This document shows positions 8,976-17,964 of a DNA stretch of 64,000 nucleotides, piece after piece. Under the pieces are notes generated by a model. The model saw only the letters and a list, made by a program, of their open reading frames with translations. It searched no databases and was not told where the DNA came from. The position numbers and the translations under genes were made by a program. The first letter of the stretch is position 1; each line of letters begins with the position of its first letter. The stretch covers positions 141,266 to 205,265 of the forward strand of contig NZ_BFBP01000014.1 of assembly GCF_003112695.1 (NCBI RefSeq), in the 5' to 3' direction. This DNA comes from Azospira sp. I13. GTDB taxonomy: Bacteria; Pseudomonadota; Gammaproteobacteria; Burkholderiales; Rhodocyclaceae.

Positions 8976-9401
8976 ATGGCCCGCATCCAGATCGACCTGC
9001 CCGAGCAATTCCGCTTTTCCACCGAAATTCCCCTCTACATCGGCCACATCAACTATGGCGGCCACCTGGACAATGCCCTGCTGCTCTCCCTGGTCTCCGA
9101 AGCCCGGGTGCGTTTCTTCAAATCCCTGGGCTACAGCGAGCTGGATGTGGAAGGGGTCGGTATCGTGGTGGCCGATGCCGCCGTGCAATACAAGGCCGAG
9201 GCCTTCCACGGCGAAACCATGGTGATCGCCATGACCCCGGTGGATTTCAATAAATACGGCTGTGATCTGGTGTGGCGAATGACCGACCAGGCCTCGGGCC
9301 GGGAAGTCGCCCGGGGCAAGACCGGCATCCTCTTCTTCGACTACGGCCCCCGCAAGGTGGCGCCGGTGCCTGCCGTCTTTCTGGCGAAGGTACAGGGCTG
9401 A
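8976..9401 (+). CDS. Hot-dog fold acyl-CoA thioesterase
   Basis: 141 residues matching the 4-hydroxybenzoyl-CoA thioesterase/YbgC hot-dog pattern. IGHINYGGHLDNALLLSLVSEARVRF holds the conserved Asn-x-Asp-like region and helix; VQYKAEAFHGETMVI follows. It is predicted to hydrolyse an acyl-CoA or acyl-ACP, with unknown chain specificity. The ATG at 8976 is preferred to the TTG two codons upstream. This is the last backbone gene before the low-GC patch. Confidence 0.8.
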   Translation: MARIQIDLPEQFRFSTEIPLYIGHINYGGHLDNALLLSLVSEARVRFFKSLGYSELDVEGVGIVVADAAVQYKAEAFHGETMVIAMTPVDFNKYGCDLVWRMTDQASGREVARGKTGILFFDYGPRKVAPVPAVFLAKVQG

Positions 9402-9505
9402 TTCATGACAGGGCTGACTGTCCTTGCTGCTGGCGGTATCGCGATAGCCAGTCAAATCCGCAAAATGCTAAGCTCAATGTCATTAACAACAGACCGTATT
9501 TCCGC

Positions 9506-9754
9506 ATGGACAAAAAGGCGCTTTCCGAGCGTGACATGTATACCAAGTTCATCACGCCAGCCTTCGAGGCATCGGACATGGATAAAACCACCCAGTTTCT
9601 CAAAGAAGGCATTAGCAATATCGAGCAGATGGAAATACTGCGACTAGCACCGCTGGACCAGTTCGGTTCACCGGTAGCAATGATTCAGGCATTTGGTGGA
9701 AGGCCTCAATACCAAGCAGCGCTCAAAGAGCTTGCACACCGGCTCTACCGATAA
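9506..9754 (+). pseudogene. hsdR: Internally deleted hsdR remnant (type I restriction R subunit)
   Basis: The 82-residue frame begins with the HsdR N-terminus pattern (MDKKALSERDMYTKFITPAF) and ends with an HsdR-like C-terminus (LAPLDQFGSPVAMIQAFGG, then a helix ending in RLYR). A complete R subunit of this type has roughly 800 residues including nuclease and DEAD-box motor domains, and all of that is missing. The two ends are fused in frame around residues 32-40 (about 9600-9625). It is therefore a deletion scar rather than a frame-broken gene. No hsdM or hsdS is present. Its stop (9752-9754) is one base from the next start. Assignment rests on remembered family motifs. Confidence 0.65.
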
Positions 9755-9755
9755 G

Positions 9756-11204
9756 ATGGACAGAATCACCTGCATTGGCGCCGGTCAGCTTAGTACCAAA
9801 AAAGCCAACAACAGACTAAATCGACGCAATCAATACCTGAATTACGGATTGCTATCACTTGCATCGGTACTGAAGCGCAAAGGCCTGGCACCCGTCGTCA
9901 TTCATGGCCACTTCTCAAGTCCATCTGAAACGCTGACCACAGCCATCGCCTATGGGCTTGCTGAGAGCAAGCTGCCCATTCTGCTCTCCCTTCCAAGCTT
10001 CTATGCCGTCGCCTGGGCCAAGGAATTCATTCTCCAAGTGAAGGCTCTGTTGCCATCGCATAAGATCATCGTTGGCGGGCGCTGGGTCGTTGGAAAATTC
10101 CCTGAGCGGCTTAAAGAACTCCTGCCTGAAGCGGACATCATCATTCCTGGCCTCGCAGAAGCACGCATTGTCGAACTGGTAACAGGGACACGGTCCCTTC
10201 CGCTCCAGCCATCTAGGGAAACATCGAACCAGACGTCATCACTTGATTACAGCCTGCTCCATCGCCGCGAATACTATCAACCCAGCATCGAAATAGCCCG
10301 GGGATGCGGCATGAAATGCAGTTTCTGCCTGGAAAGAGACGAGAAACTGCAACCACTGAAATCGCCGGACGCCTTGGCCGACGAGTTGCAATCCACATTA
10401 CTGGATGATGGGCTGATCGAAATGACCCCCTATTTCGAAACCTCTATGTTCGTTCCCAACAAACACTGGAGCGAAGGCCTGGGTAGTGCCTTTGACGCGC
10501 GGGCGATAAAAGTAAGGTGGCGCACCGAAGCCCGCGTCGACACCCTGAAAGCCGAGCTGCTACCGTCCCTGGCTGCCAGTGGCCTATCGATCCTGGATCT
10601 TGGTCTGGAAAGCGCCTCACCCACGCAGTTACTGCGGATGCACAAGACGCAAAAGCCAGAAAAGTATCTTGAAAAAGCCTCCCGGTTGTTAGTTGCCTGT
10701 GCGGAGAACGGGGTCAAGGCAAAGGTCAACATCCTCCTCTATGCGGGGGAGAACGATGAAACCATTGCCCAAACTCTCGCCTGGCTAGATCAGCACCGAG
10801 AGGCAATCTATGGCGTCTCGGTTAGCCCGGTCATCGTTTTTGGTTGGCCCGAAGAAACAGAAAACTACCTCAATACTCTGGCACGGTACGGCGCAACAAG
10901 GGACCATTCGCCCTGCCCAGGCGTGACTCATATCAATCTCAGCGAACAAGTGAATTATGAGGACTCGCTGGAACTGGCCCGCATCATCAGCAAACGATTC
11001 ATGCGGGCGGGGCGCTACTACAAGCTCAAATCGTTTTCCTATTTCCCCCGCGACTACTGCTTCGAGGATTTCCTCGCGGACATGGCCCAGGAAGCAGGAT
11101 CACACAGTTTCAGCACCGCCTTTTTGGAAGAATGTATTGAGGAAGTCATGGGCCAGTCTGCCCACACAGCCTCTAGCGACTTAATGGATTGCCAAGCTTC
11201 ATGA
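9756..11204 (+). CDS. Radical SAM protein with Rossmann-like N-terminal domain
   Basis: 482 residues. The N-terminal 150 residues have an alternating strand/helix pattern like the cobalamin-binding domain of B12-type radical SAM enzymes, but I do not see the DxHxxG cobalamin motif. The radical SAM core follows with C184-x3-C188-x2-C191 (RGCGMKCSFC) to hold the 4Fe-4S cluster. Next come an RTEARVD segment and DLGLESAS, both typical of the barrel. Substrate unknown. The start lies one base after the hsdR remnant stop, suggesting reinitiation. The 3' end overlaps the next gene by ATGA. Codon use is much less GC-biased than the backbone, consistent with transfer. Confidence 0.8.
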   Translation: MDRITCIGAGQLSTKKANNRLNRRNQYLNYGLLSLASVLKRKGLAPVVIHGHFSSPSETLTTAIAYGLAESKLPILLSLPSFYAVAWAKEFILQVKALLPSHKIIVGGRWVVGKFPERLKELLPEADIIIPGLAEARIVELVTGTRSLPLQPSRETSNQTSSLDYSLLHRREYYQPSIEIARGCGMKCSFCLERDEKLQPLKSPDALADELQSTLLDDGLIEMTPYFETSMFVPNKHWSEGLGSAFDARAIKVRWRTEARVDTLKAELLPSLAASGLSILDLGLESASPTQLLRMHKTQKPEKYLEKASRLLVACAENGVKAKVNILLYAGENDETIAQTLAWLDQHREAIYGVSVSPVIVFGWPEETENYLNTLARYGATRDHSPCPGVTHINLSEQVNYEDSLELARIISKRFMRAGRYYKLKSFSYFPRDYCFEDFLADMAQEAGSHSFSTAFLEECIEEVMGQSAHTASSDLMDCQAS

Positions 11205-12916
11205 ACGATCTCGAGCTAGCCAAGAGCATTTCGGATGAGGTTGGTGAGCAATACGCTCTGGCCAAAGAAGTCGCCAAGGAATATCCGGGCTACAGTCTCC
11301 TGACCCTTCGGGGCATGTGTGGGCTCATCTGCCAGCGCATCATAGAGGTACAAAAGCTCGCCATTCCAAAGCTGTCTGAGCTTGGCACCTTGATCAGGGA
11401 AATATGCGATCGGACCCATCCTGACGTCAGCAGCAAGGACGCTCTGCACAAACTACGGTTTCTCGGGAACAAAGGGGCACACCCCGAGGAAGGCAAGTTA
11501 GCGAATGAGCAGCTGAGTGAGTTTGCCGACTCGGCCCTGAAGCACGCCCTAACGGCCCTAAAATTTGCGTACAGAAAAATTCATCCGGCATTATCGCTAG
11601 CTGATTCCATCGCAGTCACCCCAGTAGGTTCTGGGATGAAAGAGCTTTGTTACCGTGCCATTTCCGAGGAGGAAGCTGAGGCCCAATACTGGATAGGCAA
11701 GCATTTCCTGAACAAAGCAACTGAGATGCAACAGCCGTCCATCAATGAGGGGAATGAGTCACCACTCGTCTATGCCATAGACATCAATGAAGCCAGGCGT
11801 AAAGCAGATTTCTGGTTCGAGCTGGCTGCGCATAAAGACCATCCTGCCGCATTGTTTGAGCATGGCTGCCTGTTGGTAGAAGGCGTCAAAGGAGCTGATT
11901 ACGTGATGATGGGTGTTAACAAAATCTTCGGCTCCGCAAAAGCCGGCTATCCTGATGCCAATGCCTTTATCGGCCATGTCTTCTACCACGGTCTTTATGA
12001 TCAACCGCAGGACTTTGTAGAAGCAAGAATCCATTTCGAACTTGCCGCCAAAGAAGATCATCCGTCCGCACTGACGATGCTTGGCGTCATGCACCTACAT
12101 GGGGAAGGCGGACCGGAAAATCCACAGGCGGCATTTGACTACACCAAGAAATCCGCCGAAGCAGGATACCCGACGGGGCAACTGAACATGTTTGTCCATT
12201 ACTGGAACGGCAATGTTGTTGAAAGAGACACCCTCACAGCGATTGATTGGCTGAACAAAGCTGTCGCTCAGAACCATCCCGAGGCCCTATTGGTGCTGGC
12301 AGGCCTAATCGAAGAAGAACACATCCCAGAGCACTCTCTGGAACAGGCAGAGGAACTGTATTCGCGCTGCATGAGCGCAGCAGGTGCAGACAAATCACTA
12401 CGCACCAAGGCTGGATTTCACTATGCCCGGCTCTTGTCCCGCCATAGCGATCGACTCCAGTCTCTTACTAATGCCGCCTATGTGCTCCAGCAGTGCTATG
12501 AGGCCGAGGAATGCCGGGGAGAAATTGCTGATGCCTGCCTGGAGTGTTCCCCAAGAGTCATCAAACAGATCAAGAAATTGATTACCAGCCACCAAGGTAG
12601 CGCTGAAGAGATTTTTTCTGCCGAAGTGGTTACAAAGTACTTTTTTGATAACTCCGGCAAACCGATTCCCAAAAAAAGTATTGGGCTGGCTAAGCTTGGG
12701 CAAGCCATGCGCGACATGAGTCAGCTAAAGAACGACATTTCCCCAGAACTCTATGAACGTCGCCTGATGGAGAAATTTGCGTCGACCTTGCAAGCGCAAT
12801 CGAAGGGGAACCACTCGCTCCAGTTGGTCTGCTCATCCAGAACCAAGATTGGGCGTAATGAGCCATGCATCTGCGGTTCGGGAAGAAAGTACAAGCATTG
12901 CTGTGCTAACAACTAA
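11201..12916 (+). CDS. DUF4145-like / Sel1-repeat / SEC-C protein
   Basis: 571 residues. The N-terminal domain (about 1-130) resembles DUF4145 (LHKLRFLGNKGAHPEEG, with a following helix). A run of Sel1-type TPR repeats follows (about 165-400: AEAQYWIGKHF, ALFEHGCLLVEG, ALTMLGVMHLHGEGGPENPQAA, EALLVLAGLIEEE). The extreme C-terminus is a SEC-C zinc motif (GRNEPCICGSGRKYKHCC). DUF4145 domains occur in restriction and defence proteins, and SEC-C is a metal-binding tag in SecA and various nucleic-acid proteins. Translation is coupled to the radical SAM gene by ATGA. I do not know this combination as a named system. Confidence 0.8.
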   Translation: MNDLELAKSISDEVGEQYALAKEVAKEYPGYSLLTLRGMCGLICQRIIEVQKLAIPKLSELGTLIREICDRTHPDVSSKDALHKLRFLGNKGAHPEEGKLANEQLSEFADSALKHALTALKFAYRKIHPALSLADSIAVTPVGSGMKELCYRAISEEEAEAQYWIGKHFLNKATEMQQPSINEGNESPLVYAIDINEARRKADFWFELAAHKDHPAALFEHGCLLVEGVKGADYVMMGVNKIFGSAKAGYPDANAFIGHVFYHGLYDQPQDFVEARIHFELAAKEDHPSALTMLGVMHLHGEGGPENPQAAFDYTKKSAEAGYPTGQLNMFVHYWNGNVVERDTLTAIDWLNKAVAQNHPEALLVLAGLIEEEHIPEHSLEQAEELYSRCMSAAGADKSLRTKAGFHYARLLSRHSDRLQSLTNAAYVLQQCYEAEECRGEIADACLECSPRVIKQIKKLITSHQGSAEEIFSAEVVTKYFFDNSGKPIPKKSIGLAKLGQAMRDMSQLKNDISPELYERRLMEKFASTLQAQSKGNHSLQLVCSSRTKIGRNEPCICGSGRKYKHCCANN

Positions 12917-13226
12917 GCAACCCGAGCCATTTCATAACCTATTCGATCGCCCAGAAGCATTAAAATCTTCAAGGTGTTAATGCTTCACTCAAAGTGGTCA
13001 TCACATGAATTTAGTTCATTCAATAGCACTTCAATTCGTTTGAATGAGGCCCTGTGGGGCCTCATTCTTCTCCTACCGCCTCCAGCGTCCTGCCACCACC
13101 GCCTCACCGGGCATCGGTTGGCCAGCGCCCCCGCCGTTCCACCCACGTTCGGATCGTCTGTCTGCCCCCACCCTTGGGGCAGACCCATTCCCTATTTGAC
13201 TACGTAACGAACTGGAGGAACTTCCC
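12917..13226. other. Intergenic boundary of the low-GC patch
   Basis: No gene is supported here. The first 120 bases are AT-rich and end in the terminator at 13042; the rest returns to backbone-like base composition before the ilvE ribosome site (TGGAGGAA, 8 bases before ATG 13227). Confidence 0.6.
13042..13067 (+). terminator. Rho-independent terminator after the Sel1/SEC-C gene
   Basis: An 11-bp perfect stem (GAATGAGGCCC at 13042-13052, complement at 13057-13067) with loop TGTG, followed by a weak pyrimidine run. Confidence 0.7.
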
Positions 13227-14147
13227 ATGTCCATGGAAAACCGTGACGGCTTCATCTGGCTGGATGGCCAATGGCTGCCCTGGCGCGATGCCAAGGTGCA
13301 CGTGCTGACCCATACCCTGCATTACGGCTACGGCTGCTTCGAGGGCATCCGGGCCTATGCCACCCCGCAAGGGCCGGCCATCTTCAGGCTCGATGCCCAC
13401 CTGGACCGGCTGCTGGATTCGGCCCACATCCTGGCCATTGACCTGCCTTGGGAGCGGCAGGCCCTGGCGGAAGTCTGCCGCGAGGCCGTGGGCCGCAACG
13501 GCCTGGAAAGCGCCTACATCCGCCCCCTGATTTTCCTCGGGCCGGAAAAAGTGGGGGTGGACCCGGCGGGCGCCGCCACTCACGTCATGGTGGCGGCCTG
13601 GCCCTGGGGCGCCTACCTGGGCGGCGACGCCCTGGAGAAGGGCATCCGGGTGCGGGTGTCTTCCTACGCCCGGCACCACCCCAATGTACAGATGTGCCGG
13701 GCCAAGGCCATTTCCACCTACAGCAACTCCATTCTCGCGGTGCGGGAAGCCCGCCGCGACGGCTACGATGAGGCCCTGCTGCTGGATACGGAAGGCTACG
13801 TGGCCGAAGGCTCGGGGGAGAACCTCTTTCTGGTGCGGGACGGCGAACTGCTGGAGCCGGAAACCACCTCGGCCCTGGACGGCATCACCCGCCGCACGGT
13901 GCACACCCTGGCCCGGGAGGCGGGCCTCACGGTGCGGGCCAAGCGCATCACCCGGGATGAGGTGTATTGCGCCGACGAAGTCTTCCTCACCGGCACCGCC
14001 GCCGAAATCACGCCGGTGGTGGAGGTGGATAGGCGCAGTATCGGCAGCGGCACGCCCGGCCCCATCACCCGCCTCATCCAGGCCCGCTATTTCGCCTGCG
14101 TCGGCGGTCTGGACGAGGCCCACCGGGACTGGCTCACCCCCGTCTAG
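13227..14147 (+). CDS. ilvE: Branched-chain amino acid aminotransferase
   Basis: 306 residues, the usual length for class IV PLP aminotransferases. It converts branched-chain 2-oxoacids to valine, leucine and isoleucine with glutamate as donor. Visible family features are HTLHYGYGCFEGIRAY near the N-terminus, CRAKAISTYSNSILA carrying the PLP lysine, and EGSGENLFLVRDG and FLTGTAAEITPV near the C-terminus. The strong ribosome site before 13227 fixes the start. In many betaproteobacteria ilvE stands alone or next to a zinc-finger gene; here it stands alone after the transferred patch. Confidence 0.93.
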   Translation: MSMENRDGFIWLDGQWLPWRDAKVHVLTHTLHYGYGCFEGIRAYATPQGPAIFRLDAHLDRLLDSAHILAIDLPWERQALAEVCREAVGRNGLESAYIRPLIFLGPEKVGVDPAGAATHVMVAAWPWGAYLGGDALEKGIRVRVSSYARHHPNVQMCRAKAISTYSNSILAVREARRDGYDEALLLDTEGYVAEGSGENLFLVRDGELLEPETTSALDGITRRTVHTLAREAGLTVRAKRITRDEVYCADEVFLTGTAAEITPVVEVDRRSIGSGTPGPITRLIQARYFACVGGLDEAHRDWLTPV

Positions 14148-14559
14148 GTTTGGCCGACGCACCGGCTTTGCTTGCCTGCCGTCGCCCGGCTTCGGAATGA
14201 CGGGATAGGCATGACAGGCCGGAGCGGCACGAGGGACGCCATTCTTCGTAGTCCCCTGGCGGAGAGGCAATCAGGGCGGGCATTAGCGGGGAGGTGCGCG
14301 TCCCTCCTGCTTCTCCGGCCGGTTTTCGGATTTTCCATCCCGCATTCCCCATCGCCGCGAGCCCCCTGCCGTGGGTGAAGATTTCCGCGGCTGGCGCAGC
14401 CGGCCACCCCGCCGGGGAGGCCCGCCGCGCGGCCCGTAAGCTCTCGGCGCCCGCCCGCCATCCATGGCCCCTCCCCGGCCAACGACACCACCGCTCGGCA
14501 GGAGCGCAGCCTCCGGCTCAGGTATGCTCTCGCTCCTCCCCCTACTTCCCCATTCCGCC
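14148..14559. other. Long GC-rich intergenic stretch
   Basis: About 410 bases without a gene that I would support. Open frames here on both strands have no ribosome site, domain or consistent codon use. Confidence 0.5.
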
Positions 14560-15453
14560 ATGCCCCGTGTTGCCCTTGCCACCCACCCCGCCATCGAACT
14601 GGAATACCGCGTTGACGGCCCCGCAGACGGCCCCGCCGTGCTGCTCATCATGGGTCTGGGCGTGCCCTACACCCGCTGGCCTGAAGCGCTGGTAGCGGGC
14701 CTGGTGGCCCGGGGCTTTCGTGTCGTGCGCTTTGACAACCGGGACAGCGGCCGCTCCACCCACCTCAACGACGCCCCGGTGCCCAACCTGGCCGCCGCCC
14801 TGGCTGGCGGCCCCCTGGAGGCGCCCTACCGCCTCAATGACATGGCGGCGGACGGCATCGCCCTACTGGATCATCTGGGCATCAAGCGGGCCCACATCGT
14901 CGGCGCCTCCATGGGCGGCGCCATCGCCCAGATCACCGCCGCCAGATGGCCGGAACGGGTGCGCTCCCTGATCAGCATCATGTCCTCCAGCGGCAACCCG
15001 GCCCTGCCGCCGCCCATCCCGGCAGCCGCCGCAGCCCTCTTCGCCCCCCTGCCCCGGGAGCGGGACGAAGCCAGCATCGTCGCCGACGGCATCCGCCGCT
15101 ACCGGGCGGTCGCCAGCCCGGCCTACCCGGTGGAAGAGGCCTGGCTGACGGCACTGCTACAGGCGGAATTCCGCCGCGCCTTCAACCCCCGGGGCGTGGC
15201 GCGGCAGATGGCCGCCATCTTTGCCGACGGCGACCGGCGCGCCCGTCTGGCTACCATCCAGGCCCCCACCCTGGTACTGCACGGGGCGGAGGACCCGCTG
15301 ATCCTGCCGGCCTGCGGGGCCGATGTGGCAGCTCATGTGCCCGGCGCCGTCTTTGCCACCATTCCCGGCATGGGCCACGACTTTCCCCCGGCCCTGGCTC
15401 CCGCCCTGGCGACCCGCCTGGCCGACTTCATGACCGCCGCCGAAAGCGCCTGA
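14560..15453 (+). CDS. Alpha/beta hydrolase
   Basis: 297 residues. The fold markers are complete: LLIMGLGVPYTRWP (oxyanion region), RVVRFDNRDSGRST, nucleophile elbow IVGASMGGAIAQ, acid in HGAEDPLILP and His in IPGMGHDFP. It belongs to the broad esterase/epoxide-hydrolase-like group with unknown substrate. The ATG at 14560 starts right before the first strand; an in-frame ATG at 14524 is possible. A GIY-YIG gene begins 3 bases after the stop. Confidence 0.85.
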   Translation: MPRVALATHPAIELEYRVDGPADGPAVLLIMGLGVPYTRWPEALVAGLVARGFRVVRFDNRDSGRSTHLNDAPVPNLAAALAGGPLEAPYRLNDMAADGIALLDHLGIKRAHIVGASMGGAIAQITAARWPERVRSLISIMSSSGNPALPPPIPAAAAALFAPLPRERDEASIVADGIRRYRAVASPAYPVEEAWLTALLQAEFRRAFNPRGVARQMAAIFADGDRRARLATIQAPTLVLHGAEDPLILPACGADVAAHVPGAVFATIPGMGHDFPPALAPALATRLADFMTAAESA

Positions 15454-15456
15454 GGC

Positions 15457-15750
15457 ATGACGGAAGCAGCGCCCCGCTCGCCCTGGTTCGTCTATCTCCT
15501 CGAATGCACGGACGGCAGCATCTACACCGGCATCACCAACGACGTGCCGGCCCGCTACGCCGCCCATGTGGCGGGCAAGGGCGCCAAGTACACCCGGGCC
15601 CATCCGCCGGCCCGGCTGCTGGGCTGGGAAGCCCACCCGGACCGCGCGGCTGCTGCCCGGGCCGAGTACCGCATCAAGCAGCTGAAGGCGGAGGAAAAGC
15701 GCCGCTACGCCCAAACCCGTCTGCAAAAGACGGCCACGGGCGCCGTGTGA
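15457..15750 (+). CDS. GIY-YIG superfamily protein (UPF0213/YhbQ type)
   Basis: 97 residues. The motif set is WFVYLLECTDGSIYTGITNDVPARYAAH, then KGAKYTRAHPPARL and a final helix with AEYRIKQLKAEEKRR, matching the single-domain UPF0213 group. These are small GIY-YIG proteins with suggested DNA nuclease activity. It starts 3 bases after the hydrolase stop, so the two are probably co-transcribed. Confidence 0.9.
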   Translation: MTEAAPRSPWFVYLLECTDGSIYTGITNDVPARYAAHVAGKGAKYTRAHPPARLLGWEAHPDRAAAARAEYRIKQLKAEEKRRYAQTRLQKTATGAV

Positions 15751-16020
15751 GCTTGCGCCGCGGCAGAAATCAGTCTGAAAGGGACCGGGAAAGAAGCCGC
15801 CCAATGGGACGTGCTAGGGGACGGGAAATGGGCCGAAATACCGGCGCCTAGGGTTCGCCCTGGGGCAGAACCGTGACTTTGTTGGGGGCCACGGGGGCGT
15901 TGGGCGATCCTGGCCGCGCAAAAACGCCAAAATCGCCGCCCAAGCGGGCTGGCAGCGCCCCCGGGCAGGGGACAATGCTTTATCCTTGCGCAGTTTTCCC
16001 GCCTTTCGAGAAGAAGAACC

Positions 16021-16647
16021 ATGGCCGTCATCGCCGTCCAGCACCCCCTGGTGCAGCACAAGATCGGTCTCATGCGCGCAGCCGACATGAGCACCAAGAA
16101 ATTCCGCGAACTCACCGCCGAACTGGCCCGCCTCCTGACCTACGAGGCTTGCCGGGATTTCGAGGTGGAAACCGTGACCATCGACGGCTGGGCCGGGCCG
16201 GTACAGGTGGAGCAACTGAAAGGTAAGAAGGTCACCGTGGTGCCGATCCTGCGGGCCGGCCTGGGCATGCTGGATGGGGTGCTGGATCTCATCCCCAGCG
16301 CCAAGGTGAGCGTGGTGGGCATCGCCCGCAATGAGGAAACCCTCATGCCGGAGCCTTATTTCGAGCGCTTCGTCGGCGCCCTGGAAGAGCGCATGGCCCT
16401 CATCATCGACCCCATGCTGGCCACCGGCGGCTCCCTCATCGCCACCATCGACATGCTGAAGCGCAAGGGCTGCGGCCAGGTGCGGGCCATCTGCCTGGTG
16501 GCGGCGCCGGAAGGTATCGCCAAGTTGCAGGCGGCCTACCCCGAGGTGGATGTGTATGTGGCCGCCATCGACAGCCACCTCAACGAGCAGGGCTACATCA
16601 TTCCCGGCCTGGGCGATGCGGGCGACAAGATTTTCGGCACCAAGTAA
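16021..16647 (+). CDS. upp: Uracil phosphoribosyltransferase
   Basis: 208 residues, exactly the family length. It makes UMP from uracil and PRPP. Motifs: [12 protein letters not shown] at the N-terminus, [12 protein letters not shown], the PRPP-binding loop DPMLATGGS, and the C-terminal uracil-binding [17 protein letters not shown]. Followed by uraA after 21 bases, making a uracil uptake and salvage operon. Confidence 0.97.
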   Translation: MAVIAVQHPLVQHKIGLMRAADMSTKKFRELTAELARLLTYEACRDFEVETVTIDGWAGPVQVEQLKGKKVTVVPILRAGLGMLDGVLDLIPSAKVSVVGIARNEETLMPEPYFERFVGALEERMALIIDPMLATGGSLIATIDMLKRKGCGQVRAICLVAAPEGIAKLQAAYPEVDVYVAAIDSHLNEQGYIIPGLGDAGDKIFGTK

Positions 16648-16668
16648 GCCCCCGGAGACTGCCACGCC

Positions 16669-17910
16669 ATGACCACTGCTCCCGCCCCTACCTGGCGCAC
16701 TGCCCTCTCGGGCGCCCAGATTCTCTTCGTCGCCTTCGGCGCCACCGTGCTGGTGCCCCTGCTGACGGGTCTCAACCCCAGCCTGGCCCTGCTCGGTGCC
16801 GGCGTTGGCACCCTGATTTTCCAGGTGTGCACCAAGCGCCAGGTGCCCATTTACCTGGGCTCTTCCTTCGCCTTCATCGCCCCGGTGATCTACTCGGTGC
16901 AGACCTGGGGCATGAATGCCACCCTGGGGGCCCTGGCCTGTGCCTCCTTCTTTTATTACGTGGCCGCCGCCCTGGTGAAATGGCGCGGCGTCGGCCTCAT
17001 CCACCGTCTGCTGCCGCCGGTGGTGATCGGCCCGGTGGTGATGGTGATCGGCCTGGGCCTGGCCCAGGTGGCGGTGGGCATGGCCACCGGCAAGGCCGGC
17101 GACCAGCAGGTGGTGCCCTACGGCACCGCCATCACCATCGCCGCCATCGCCCTGGCGGCCACCATGATCACGGCCATCCGGGCCCAGGGCCTGCTCAAGT
17201 TGGTGCCCATTCTGGTGGGGGTGGCGGTGGGTTACACGGCGGCCTTCGTCGCCGGCATCGTGGATTTTTCCAAGGTCAGCGAAGCGGCCTGGCTGGCCCT
17301 GCCCCAGTTCGGCAAGCCGGAATTCAATCTGGCCGCCATTCTCTTCATGATGCCGGTGGCCATTGCCCCCATCGTCGAACACGTGGGCGGCATCCTGGCC
17401 ATCGGCTCGGTGGTGGGCAAGGACTACACCGAATCCCCCGGCCTGCACCGCACCCTGCTGGGGGACGGCCTGGCGGTGAATGTGGTGGGCCTTTTCGGCG
17501 GCCCGCCGGTGACCACCTACGGCGAGGTGACGGGGGCGGTCATGCTGACCCGCAACTACAACCCGGTGATCATGACCTGGGCCGCCGGCTTTGCCATCCT
17601 GATGGCCTTCGTCGGCAAGTTCGGCGCCCTGCTGCAGACCATCCCCCTACCGGTGATGGGCGGCATCATGGTGCTGCTCTTCGGCTCCATCGCCGGCATC
17701 GGCCTGAAGACCCTGATGGATGCCCGCACCGACCTGATGAATCCGCGCAACCTGTGCATCGTCTCCGTCACCCTGGTCACCGGGATCGGCGGCCTGGGCG
17801 TTTCCATCGGCGGTTTCAGCCTGCAGGGCATCAGCCTCTGCGGCGTGCTGGCGGTGCTGCTCAATCTGATCCTGCCCCAGGCGCCGGAAGGCAACGATCC
17901 GGCCATCTGA
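16669..17910 (+). CDS. uraA: Uracil permease, NCS2 family
   Basis: 413 residues with 12-14 hydrophobic segments, a nucleobase:cation symporter of the UraA/PyrP group in the inner membrane. Characteristic segments include [14 protein letters not shown] near the N-terminus and [19 protein letters not shown] in the substrate region. Location 21 bases after upp makes uracil the natural substrate. Confidence 0.93.
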   Translation: MTTAPAPTWRTALSGAQILFVAFGATVLVPLLTGLNPSLALLGAGVGTLIFQVCTKRQVPIYLGSSFAFIAPVIYSVQTWGMNATLGALACASFFYYVAAALVKWRGVGLIHRLLPPVVIGPVVMVIGLGLAQVAVGMATGKAGDQQVVPYGTAITIAAIALAATMITAIRAQGLLKLVPILVGVAVGYTAAFVAGIVDFSKVSEAAWLALPQFGKPEFNLAAILFMMPVAIAPIVEHVGGILAIGSVVGKDYTESPGLHRTLLGDGLAVNVVGLFGGPPVTTYGEVTGAVMLTRNYNPVIMTWAAGFAILMAFVGKFGALLQTIPLPVMGGIMVLLFGSIAGIGLKTLMDARTDLMNPRNLCIVSVTLVTGIGGLGVSIGGFSLQGISLCGVLAVLLNLILPQAPEGNDPAI

Positions 17911-17964
17911 CCCACCGCTCCCCCACTGACCCCAGTTGCCCCACTTGCCGCACGGAGTTCTGCC

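Noticed and set aside
9272..9754. 160-residue protein starting inside the thioesterase gene
   Set aside because: Only the last 82 codons resemble anything (hsdR ends); the first half is out-of-frame thioesterase sequence.
12974..13308. Small frames between the Sel1 gene and ilvE
   Set aside because: They cross the terminator hairpin and have no ribosome site or conserved features.
15814..17448. A 544-codon minus-strand open frame opposite upp-uraA
   Set aside because: Gly/His/Gln-rich translation typical of antisense GC-rich frames; both sense genes are unambiguous.
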